Below, piece after piece: positions 58,266-64,000 of a stretch of DNA of 64,000 bases. Numbering within the stretch: the first letter of the stretch is position 1; each line of letters begins with the position of its first letter. Source of the stretch: Arthrobacter sp. ov118 (lineage in GTDB: Bacteria; Actinomycetota; Actinomycetes; Actinomycetales; Micrococcaceae); assembly GCF_900116495.1 (NCBI RefSeq), contig NZ_FPAY01000004.1, positions 186,001-250,000 on the forward strand, given 5' to 3'. The notes below the pieces were generated by a model. The model had not been told where the DNA came from and made no database searches. It saw only the letters and a list, made by a program, of their open reading frames with translations. A program made the translations under genes and the position numbers.

Positions 58266-58829
58266 CTATGCCGCTTCGGCGGCCGGGGCTTCGGCCAGCG
58301 CGTCGAAGACGCCCTTGATCTGCTCAACGACCTCGGCGTCGTCCTTCGGGTGGACTTCGGCGAAGCGGACCATCGAGCCGGGAACTGCCAGCTTGACGTT
58401 CTCTAGGACCTGCGCGCCGGCGATGCCGACAGCTTTGCGGGCCTCGTCCTGGGCCCAAACGCCGCCGAACTGGCCAAAGGCGGTGCCGACGACGGCGGTG
58501 GGCTTGCCGGACAGGGCCCCGGCGCCGAACGGGCGGGAGAGCCAGTCGATGGCGTTCTTCAGGGAGGCCGGGACGGTGCCGTTGTGTTCCGGGGTGACCA
58601 GCAGGATGGTGTCGGCGTCGTTGGCTGCGGAGCGCAAGGCGGCGGCCGCTGCGGGCACCTGGCCTTCGACGTCGATGTCCTCGTTGTAGAACGGGATGTT
58701 GCCAAGGCTCTCGTGAATGATCACGTCGACCTGCTCCGGCGCGTTGAGCTGGATGGCCTCGGCCAGCTTCTGGTTGGTGGAGCCGGAGCGCAGGCTGCCG
58801 ACGAGGGTGAGGACGGTCTTCTTGGACAT
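58266..58829 (-). CDS. NADPH-dependent FMN reductase family protein
   Basis: A 187-residue flavodoxin-like reductase. The FMN phosphate loop is LVGSLRSGSTNQKLAEAIQ, followed by LLVTPEHNGTVPASLKNAIDWLSRPFG and the GTAFGQFGG loop. It reduces FMN, quinones, azo compounds or chromate with NAD(P)H; the exact acceptor is not readable. It is divergent from a TetR gene across a 124-base region with a palindrome. This suggests inducible control by that regulator. Confidence 0.88.
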   Translation of the reverse strand: MSKKTVLTLVGSLRSGSTNQKLAEAIQLNAPEQVDVIIHESLGNIPFYNEDIDVEGQVPAAAAALRSAANDADTILLVTPEHNGTVPASLKNAIDWLSRPFGAGALSGKPTAVVGTAFGQFGGVWAQDEARKAVGIAGAQVLENVKLAVPGSMVRFAEVHPKDDAEVVEQIKGVFDALAEAPAAEAA

Positions 58830-58906
58830 GTGGACTCCTATGCATCGCGCCGGGGAGGGTTCCCCGGCTGGCTGTCGTGGAGGCTTTGGGGGCCTTCATC
58901 CAGACT

Positions 58907-58926
58907 AAACGGACTGCGGTCCGGTT
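58907..58926. promoter_or_regulatory. Near-palindrome in the FMN reductase / TetR intergenic region
   Basis: AAACGGACTGCGGTCCGGTT is a 20-base near-palindrome (16 of 20 positions match, core CGGAC-N4-GTCCG). On the plus strand it is directly followed by TATATT (58926-58931) and then TAGAAT (58941-58946), possible -10 elements. A TetR operator controlling both genes is likely. Confidence 0.6.
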
Positions 58927-58953
58927 ATATTCCGGGGGGCTAGAATCAGCGGT

Positions 58954-59598
58954 GTGAGCCTCATTCCGATCCGACGCGGTGCCCAGTCCGGTGGAGGCCG
59001 TGCCGCGGAGCACGGTGCCGGGCCGGCAGCCGAGTCCGAGCGCCGCGACGCCGCGCGCAACCGTGAGCTCCTGCTCTGCGCCGCCCGGGAAATCGTGGAG
59101 GAATCCGGTGCCGACGCGCTCACCATGGACCGGCTGGCACAGCGCGCCGGGGTGGGAAAGGGGACCGTCTTCCGGCGCTTCGGCAGCCGTGCCGGGTTGA
59201 TGATGGCACTGCTCAGCGGCGCCGAGGCCGAGTTCCAGGGCCGGTTCATGTTCGGGCCGCCCCCGGTGGGTCCCGGGGCGCCGCCCCTGGATCGCCTGGT
59301 GGCCGTCGGTGCGGCTCGTATTTCCTGGGTCTTGGAATTCGGGGAGCTGGCCCGGGCCGCCGATGCTTCGGTCTACAACCGTTTCGATGTCCCGCCGGCC
59401 GTTCTTTGGCACCGCCACCTCGAGATGCTGCTGCGTGAAGCGGGCGTGACGGCGGACCCGTGGCTGCTGGCGTCGTTCCTCGGCGCGGCGCTGGAGCCCG
59501 AACTGCTGCTGCATTCGGTCCAGGTGCACGGAATTTCCCCTGACCGCCTCGCCCAGACGTGGCGGGAACTCGTCACGCGGATGGTAGGCGGGGGATAG
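58954..59598 (+). CDS. TetR-family transcriptional regulator
   Basis: A 214-residue regulator. The TetR HTH is at about residues 34-80 (RNRELLLCAAREIVEESGADALTMDRLAQRAGVGKGTVFRRFGSRAGLM), followed by a helical ligand domain. The 30-residue N-terminal extension is Gly/Ala-rich. The GTG start at 58954 lies 8 bases after a TAGAAT element, so the message may be leaderless. Divergence from the FMN reductase gene suggests it represses that gene in response to a quinone or electrophile. Confidence 0.87.
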   Translation: MSLIPIRRGAQSGGGRAAEHGAGPAAESERRDAARNRELLLCAAREIVEESGADALTMDRLAQRAGVGKGTVFRRFGSRAGLMMALLSGAEAEFQGRFMFGPPPVGPGAPPLDRLVAVGAARISWVLEFGELARAADASVYNRFDVPPAVLWHRHLEMLLREAGVTADPWLLASFLGAALEPELLLHSVQVHGISPDRLAQTWRELVTRMVGGG

Positions 59599-59636
59599 CC
59601 GGGGCGGCCCGGCTGCACGGGCGGTAGCCTAGGCAA

Positions 59637-60689
59637 ATGACCAACGATTCAGCCCGGCCCATCCGCACCGCTGTCGCCGGTTTCGGCCTCTCGGGCAGCG
59701 TCTTCCACGCCCCGTTCATCGCCGCAAACCCGGCCTTTTCGCTGGATGCCATCTCCACGTCCGACGCCGCCCGAAGGTCCGCCGCGGCCGGCAGTTACCC
59801 GGCGGCCCGGATCGTCGACACTCCGGCCGACATCCTGGCGCTCGCCGGCGAGCTGGACTTGGTGGTGCTCGGCACGCCGCCGGCTACCCACTACCCGCTG
59901 GCGAAGGCGGCGCTGGAAGCCGGCCTCGACGTCGTCGTGGACAAACCCTTCGCCGTGCGCAGCGCCGAGGGGCAGGAGCTCATCGATCTCGCCGCGAGCC
60001 TGGGCCGGGTGCTTACCGTGTTCCAGAACCGGCGCTGGGACGGTGACTTTCTCACGGTGAAATCCCTTGTGGAGACGGGAGCGCTCGGTGCCGTGACCCG
60101 TTTCGAGTCGCGCTTCGAGCGTTGGTCGCCCGAAGTCGCCAAAACCTGGAAGGCGGGCGCGACGGCCGACGAGGGCGGTGGCGTGCTCTTTGACCTCGGC
60201 ACCCACCTGCTGGACCAGGCGCTGCAGCTCTTCGGTCCGGCCACGGTGACGCACGCGGAACTGGCGGTCCGGAGGGCGGGGGAGAAAGCCGACGACGACG
60301 TCTTCGTGGCCTTGCGGCACAATGCCGGGGTGACCAGCCACCTCTGGATGAACATGCTCTGCGCCCAGCAGGGGCCGCGCTACCGCATCCTGGGCAGTGG
60401 GGGCGGCTTCACCAAGCACGGCGTGGATCCGCAGGAACCGTATATCGTGGCCGGCGGCGGGCCGCTGGACGAAGATTACGGCCTCGAGGATCCGGACTGG
60501 GCGGGCTTGCTGGGGCGCGACGGGCACCTGGACCGGTTGCCCACCGAACGCGGCGCCTACCCAGAGTTTTACCGGATCCTGGCGGCCAAGATCGCCGACG
60601 GCGGAACAACCTCGTCACTGCCGGTGCCGGTCGACCCGGCGGGGCCGGTCGAAGTGCTGCGTCTTATCGAACAGGCCCGGTCGCTCTAA
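59637..60689 (+). CDS. Gfo/Idh/MocA-family oxidoreductase
   Basis: A 350-residue oxidoreductase. The N-terminal Rossmann domain has RTAVAGFGLSGSVFHAPFI, DLVVLGTPPATHYPLAKAALEAGLDVVVDKPFAV (with the EKP-like DKP motif) and the second-domain catalytic region GGGVLFDLGTHLLDQALQLFG. This is the YdgJ/YvaA-like subgroup acting on sugars or inositols with NAD(P). The start ATG lies 38 bases after the TetR stop on the same strand. The substrate is not identified. Confidence 0.87.
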   Translation: MTNDSARPIRTAVAGFGLSGSVFHAPFIAANPAFSLDAISTSDAARRSAAAGSYPAARIVDTPADILALAGELDLVVLGTPPATHYPLAKAALEAGLDVVVDKPFAVRSAEGQELIDLAASLGRVLTVFQNRRWDGDFLTVKSLVETGALGAVTRFESRFERWSPEVAKTWKAGATADEGGGVLFDLGTHLLDQALQLFGPATVTHAELAVRRAGEKADDDVFVALRHNAGVTSHLWMNMLCAQQGPRYRILGSGGGFTKHGVDPQEPYIVAGGGPLDEDYGLEDPDWAGLLGRDGHLDRLPTERGAYPEFYRILAAKIADGGTTSSLPVPVDPAGPVEVLRLIEQARSL

Positions 60690-60782
60690 CCAGCCATCGC
60701 CTTAACACCCATCGCCTGCTCCCCACCGGCCCCCTCGCCTCGGAAGCTCGGCCAGGGTACCCTGCCGGCGTGGGCCCAAACT

Positions 60783-60806
60783 GCCCTTTTGGGGGTCCAA
60801 AAGGGC
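60783..60806. terminator. Hairpin between convergent genes
   Basis: Perfect 10-base arms GCCCTTTTGG (60783-60792) and CCAAAAGGGC (60797-60806) with a 4-base loop. It lies between the Gfo/Idh/MocA gene and the alanine dehydrogenase gene, which point at each other. There is no long T-run outside the stem. Confidence 0.6.
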
Positions 60807-60821
60807 TGTTACGGAGCAGGC

Positions 60822-60878
60822 GACGGTGTGTAACGCAGCCGACAGTGTGGAACCTAGCCGACCGTGGGGGAACTTACG
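60822..60878. repeat. 19-bp degenerate tandem repeat at the alanine dehydrogenase 3' end
   Basis: Three 19-base units: GACGGTGTGTAACGCAGCC (60822-60840), GACAGTGTGGAACCTAGCC (60841-60859) and GACCGTGGGGGAACTTACG (60860-60878). The last unit runs into the ald stop codon at 60874. Confidence 0.7.
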
Positions 60879-61992
60879 CGGAGACCAGCTGGTGCCAGTC
60901 GGCGACGAGGGGCAGGTTGTGCGCCTCGGAGACCGAGCGGTGTGCCACCTTGCCGCCGGCGATGTTGAGGCCGGCGGCGAGGGCCGCGTCGCGCTCGAAG
61001 GCGGCCTTGACGCCCAGGTTCGCCAGGGCGACGCCGTAGCGCAGGGTGACGTTGGTCAGGGCGTAGGTGGACGTGTTGGGGACGGCGCCGGGCATGTTGG
61101 CCACGCAGTAGAAGATCGTGTTGTGGACCTTGTACGTCGGTTCTTGGTGCGTGGTGGGGTGGGTGTCTTCGAAGCAGCCGCCCTGGTCGACGGCGATGTC
61201 GACCAGCACGGAGCCGGGCTTCATCCGGGACACGAGCTCGTTGGTGACGAGCTTCGGGGCCTTGGCGCCGGGGATCAGGACCGAGCCGATGACGAGATCG
61301 GCGTCGACGACTGACTTTTCGATTTCGTAGGAGTTGGACGCGACCGTCTTCAGGCGGCCCTGGTACTGGGCGTCGAGCTCGCGCAGGCGGTTGATGTTGA
61401 TGTCCAGGATGGTGACGTCGGCGCCGAGGCCCAGGGCCATGGCGGCTGCGTTGGTGCCGGCGACGCCGGCGCCCAGGACAACGACCTTGGCCGGGCGGAC
61501 GCCGGGGACGCCGCCGAGCAGCACACCCTTGCCGCCGGCCGGGGCCATCAGGGAGGTGGCGCCGACCTGGACGGAGAGGCGGCCGGCAACTTCGGACATC
61601 GGGGCCAGCAGGGGCAGGGTACGGCCCTCCTGGACGGTCTCGTAGGCGATCGCGGTGACGCCGGAGTTGATCAGCTCCTGGGTCAGTTCGGGCTCGGCGG
61701 CCAGGTGCAGGTAGGTGAAGAGGATCAGGCCCTTGCGGAAGCGGTGGTATTCGGCTTTGACCGGCTCCTTGACCTTCATGACCATGTCGGCGCGGGCCCA
61801 GACGTCGTCTGCCTCGGCGACGATCTCGGCGCCGGCGATGGCGTATTCCTCGTCCGTGATGCCCGAGCCCAGGCCTGCGCCGCGCTCAACGAGGACCGCG
61901 TGGCCGTGGGTGCGGAATTCGTGGACGCCGGCCGCCGTGATGGCGACGCGGAACTCGTTGTTCTTGATCTCTTTGGGTACACCGATGATCAT
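60874..61992 (-). CDS. ald: Alanine dehydrogenase
   Basis: A 372-residue NAD-dependent enzyme that interconverts L-alanine and pyruvate plus ammonia. It has MIIGVPKEIKNNEFRVAITAAGVHEF, the substrate region LFTYLHLAAEPELTQ with the catalytic His, and the NAD motif KVVVLGAGVAGTNAAAMALGLGADVTILD. It also has DIAVDQGGCFEDTHPTTHQEPTY with the catalytic Asp. Length equals the family norm. ATG 61992 has GGAG 8 bases upstream; the longer ORF is a shadow of the regulator gene. It is divergent from a PucR-type regulator. Confidence 0.94.
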   Translation of the reverse strand: MIIGVPKEIKNNEFRVAITAAGVHEFRTHGHAVLVERGAGLGSGITDEEYAIAGAEIVAEADDVWARADMVMKVKEPVKAEYHRFRKGLILFTYLHLAAEPELTQELINSGVTAIAYETVQEGRTLPLLAPMSEVAGRLSVQVGATSLMAPAGGKGVLLGGVPGVRPAKVVVLGAGVAGTNAAAMALGLGADVTILDININRLRELDAQYQGRLKTVASNSYEIEKSVVDADLVIGSVLIPGAKAPKLVTNELVSRMKPGSVLVDIAVDQGGCFEDTHPTTHQEPTYKVHNTIFYCVANMPGAVPNTSTYALTNVTLRYGVALANLGVKAAFERDAALAAGLNIAGGKVAHRSVSEAHNLPLVADWHQLVSA

Positions 61993-62236
61993 TTGCTGGC
62001 TCCAGTCCTGGCGGCCTCGTGGGCCGGGATTAGCGGGGAATTCGTACTTCCAGAATAAATCCGGCTGTGAGGCAGGCGACACGGGCCGCGGCCGGTCGTG
62101 CGGTGCGATCCGCGTGATTGCGCGGTTTTTCAAATCTGCAGGTAGACAGCTGTCGAGGGCGGGGGCGTCAGGTGTCGGCTCGTGTCCGTCGCCGCCGCAT
62201 TCGCAGAGCGGCCGCCGGGGGCAGTAGTGTTGCAGC

Positions 62237-63457
62237 ATGCAGCAGCAGGACGTGGAGCAGCTCGTGGAGCAGGTGGCACAGCGGCTGGGCCGCGGCCTCT
62301 CCCTCGAGGACCTCGACGGGCTGCTCCTTGCGTACAGCTCGAACCAGTCCCACGCCGACCGCGTTCGGGTGAACTTCCTGCTCAGCAAGCGGGTCCCGGT
62401 GGACGTCATTGCCTGGCAGCTCTCCCACGGAATTGCGACGGCGGTCCGGCCGGTCGTGGTGCCGGCCAACGCCGACCTCGGCATGCTGGGCCGGGTGTGC
62501 GTGCCGCTGCTGGTGCGCGGCTTCAGGGTGGGGTACCTGTGGGTCCAGCTCGACGCCGAGGAACCAAGCGCCGCGTCCGTCCTCGCCCAGTTGCCGGACG
62601 TGGCGAGGGAGCTGGAGCAGTTGTCTTCCCTGCTGCTGGACTCCAATACGGCAGAGTCCGAGTTCCGCCGCAAACGGGAACAGGAATTCCTGGCAGCCTG
62701 CGCCGGTGAGACCAACGCCGTCGCGGCCGTGGCCGGCTGGAAAGAGGTCCAGGGCAAGGGTCCGTGGCAGCTGGTGACCGTCCTTGACGCCGACGGGTGG
62801 GCCGGCGGCTCGGACCCGATCGCCGATACCCTCATCCACCGCTCCGCGGCCCTGCAGGCCACCATCGGCGTGGACGCGGCACTCTTTAGTGCGGGCACCG
62901 AAACCCACTCCGTGGTGCTGTTCAAGGAATCCACAGGACGTGCGGACCACGCCCAGGTGCTGGTGCACTACCAGCTGGAGCTCGCCAAACGCTCCGGACG
63001 TCCGGTCCGGCGCATCATTCTTGGCACTAGCGAGGGGTTCGCCAAGCCGCGCGAACTCGCCGAGGCCTACCGGCAGTCACGGCAGGCGGCCCAGGCCGCG
63101 GCAGTGGATCCGCAGCTGGGCGAACTCGTGGACTGCCGGGCAACCGGCGTCTACCAGCTGCTGGCGTCCGCCGGCGGCGGGGCCGGGGCCTGGGCGGACG
63201 CGGGATCGCTGTTTTTCCGGCTCCTCGAGGACCATGACCGCAACCACGAGCTGCTGCCTGTGCTGGAGCTGTTCTACGACAATGACGGCTCCGTCCAGGA
63301 AGTCGCAACCAAGCTGCACCTGCACCGGAGCAGTATCTATAACCGGCTCGGCCGGATCCGCCAGTTGCTGGGCGTGGACCCGCTGAAGGGAATGGTGCGG
63401 CTGGAACTTCATGCCGCGCTGAAGGCGAGGCGCTGGGCGGGCCGGCCCCGGATTTAG
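62237..63457 (+). CDS. PucR-family transcriptional regulator, AdeR-like
   Basis: A 406-residue regulator. The C-terminal PucR HTH reads LLPVLELFYDNDGSVQEVATKLHLHRSSIYNRLGRIRQLLGVDPL. The middle GGDEF-like region and the N-terminal domain have no clear ligand motif. It is divergent from ald. In Bacillus subtilis a PucR-type protein (AdeR) activates ald in response to alanine, so the same role is likely here. The 244-base region between the two genes holds no other gene and no palindrome I would call with confidence. Its stop is interlocked with that of the next gene (TTAG, 63454-63457). Confidence 0.85.
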   Translation: MQQQDVEQLVEQVAQRLGRGLSLEDLDGLLLAYSSNQSHADRVRVNFLLSKRVPVDVIAWQLSHGIATAVRPVVVPANADLGMLGRVCVPLLVRGFRVGYLWVQLDAEEPSAASVLAQLPDVARELEQLSSLLLDSNTAESEFRRKREQEFLAACAGETNAVAAVAGWKEVQGKGPWQLVTVLDADGWAGGSDPIADTLIHRSAALQATIGVDAALFSAGTETHSVVLFKESTGRADHAQVLVHYQLELAKRSGRPVRRIILGTSEGFAKPRELAEAYRQSRQAAQAAAVDPQLGELVDCRATGVYQLLASAGGGAGAWADAGSLFFRLLEDHDRNHELLPVLELFYDNDGSVQEVATKLHLHRSSIYNRLGRIRQLLGVDPLKGMVRLELHAALKARRWAGRPRI

Positions 63458-63726
63458 CCCTCGCGCTTGGAAACGTCGGCGTCCAGTGCCAGTCCTGGGT
63501 CGTTGCCTGCGGCCGCCGTGTCCTTGCCGGCGGCCGCTGCGGGTTTGCGGGCGGCGCTCCGGCGGCGGGAGATCCGGCTGTCCACCCAGAGCGACACCGC
63601 AACGAATGCCACCCCGCTGGCCATGAAAGTGCCGGTATTATTCAGGCCCATCGCGGTTCCGATGATGCCGGCAAGCAGCATGGCGGCGAGACCCGCCACG
63701 ATGTGCCATCCTCTGAATTTACCCAC
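63454..63726 (-). CDS. Small membrane protein
   Basis: A 90-residue protein with two transmembrane helices (HIVAGLAAMLLAGIIGTAMGL and FMASGVAFVAVSLWVDSRI) and a polar Ala/Lys/Asp-rich cytoplasmic tail. The start MGKFRGWHIVAG is plausible although no strong ribosome site precedes it. No family recognised. It converges on the PucR-type gene with a 4-base overlap of stop codons. Confidence 0.65.
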   Translation of the reverse strand: MGKFRGWHIVAGLAAMLLAGIIGTAMGLNNTGTFMASGVAFVAVSLWVDSRISRRRSAARKPAAAAGKDTAAAGNDPGLALDADVSKREG

Positions 63727-63855
63727 GATGCAAGTTTAACCCGCTGCCTATCCGTGTCTCCGCGCCGGAGCGCGATCGTTGCTTGATCCTTATCACCGCT
63801 TCATGAAGCACGCGGGCCGCCGTCATGCTGGCTGACCGGCGCCGCCGTGACCGTA

Positions 63856-64000
63856 CTATCCTTCGTCGGCGTCTTCGTCCGCGCTTTCCTCTGCGCTCCG
63901 CGTCTTTTTCTGCGTCTCGAGCCAGGCCATGATGTCGGCCAGCCGGATCCGCCGGTGCGTTCCGCGGTACTCCACCGGAATTTCGCCGCGGTCGGTCATG
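63856..64000 (-). CDS. Partial HTH (excisionase/MerR-like) protein, cut by the window edge
   Basis: The C-terminal part of a small DNA-binding protein. The readable residues GEIPVEYRGTHRRIRLADIM and WLETQKKTRSAEES match the recognition-helix/wing end of excisionase-type HTH domains (G-x-I-P...R-x-G-x-H-R-R-I-R). Such proteins are often antitoxins paired with PIN-domain toxins. The gene starts beyond 64000; the ATG at 63999 is probably internal, because the HTH would begin before it. The reading ends at TAG (63856-63858). Confidence 0.75.
   Translation of the reverse strand, partial: MTDRGEIPVEYRGTHRRIRLADIMAWLETQKKTRSAEESADEDADEG

Noticed and set aside
60874..62934. ald read as a 686-residue protein starting at 62934
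   Set aside because: The first 314 residues are the complement of the PucR regulator. The true start MIIGVPKEIK at 61992 has a ribosome site and the standard family length.
63856..63999. Complete 47-residue protein starting at ATG 63999
   Set aside because: The sequence begins within the recognition-helix/wing part of an HTH domain, so the protein almost certainly starts beyond the window edge.
1..64000. tRNA, rRNA, CRISPR or insertion sequences
   Set aside because: No cloverleaf-like element, no regularly spaced direct repeats with spacers, and no transposase motif or terminal inverted repeats were seen on reading. A tRNAscan or CRISPR search was not possible.

Overview
The window looks like chromosome of a high-GC actinobacterium of the Arthrobacter/Pseudarthrobacter group. 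The evidence is uniformly high GC, frequent GTG starts, 1- to 8-base gene overlaps, actinobacterial gene sets (CsoR-type copper control, QsuB fusion, pca genes, IclR regulators, PucR-type ald regulator, DUF6480, LigC) and protein sequences that read like Arthrobacter orthologues. I saw no rRNA, tRNA, CRISPR array, insertion sequence or prophage. No gap between genes exceeds 300 bases.

Layout. 0-4.1 kb: DUF2277 gene, then a copper operon (csoR-copZ-copA, minus strand) with a clear CsoR operator, and a universal stress gene. 4.2-10.2 kb: a beta-propeller/MoaD-like pair, a GH13 enzyme translationally coupled to a luciferase-like flavin oxidoreductase, and a solitary LigC-type DNA ligase. 10.3-23.6 kb: a complete island for shikimate and protocatechuate use. 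It holds an MHS transporter, a divergent IclR regulator, shikimate dehydrogenase, QsuB-type dehydroshikimate dehydratase, pcaHGBDCFIJ and a PcaR-like regulator. 23.7-28.7 kb: lipid kinase, ACT-domain membrane protein, MscL, FUSC protein and an aromatic-acid transporter. 28.8-30.9 kb: an IclR regulator and pobA (4-hydroxybenzoate hydroxylase), which feeds the same protocatechuate pathway. 31-38 kb: SnoaL-like protein, FAD monooxygenase, thioesterase, GNAT, phosphatase-purB, a WXG-like/hydrolase pair and a holin-family membrane protein. 38.2-43.3 kb: a HisC-like aminotransferase and the E1alpha-E1beta-E2 genes of a branched-chain-type 2-oxoacid dehydrogenase. 44-50 kb: acyl-CoA ligase, stress protein, aminotransferase, phosphoketolase. 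50.1-55.7 kb: small acidic or helical proteins around a molybdopterin oxidoreductase. 55.7-64 kb: CYTH-CHAD protein, NmrA-like protein, FMN reductase/TetR pair, Gfo/Idh/MocA oxidoreductase, alanine dehydrogenase with divergent PucR-type regulator, and a partial HTH gene at the right edge.

How it works together: shikimate (via QsuD-like dehydrogenase and QsuB) and 4-hydroxybenzoate (via PobA) converge on protocatechuate, which PcaHG-B-C-D-IJ-F takes to succinyl-CoA and acetyl-CoA. Two transporters and three IclR regulators sit at the edges of these blocks.

The least expected signal is a recurring one: short tandem duplications (12-19 bp) placed at the very start or very end of genes. They carry extra in-frame start codons (copA, the 87-aa gene at 50548, the WXG-like gene at 35907) or extra stop codons (genes ending at 51379, 55315 and 32532). 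Other points to check are the Gly in place of the fourth FeS cysteine in the molybdoenzyme, the WXG-like/esterase pair, the MoaD-like/beta-propeller pair, and several strong palindromes upstream of catabolic operons. All functional assignments come from reading motifs and recalling families; no search was run.
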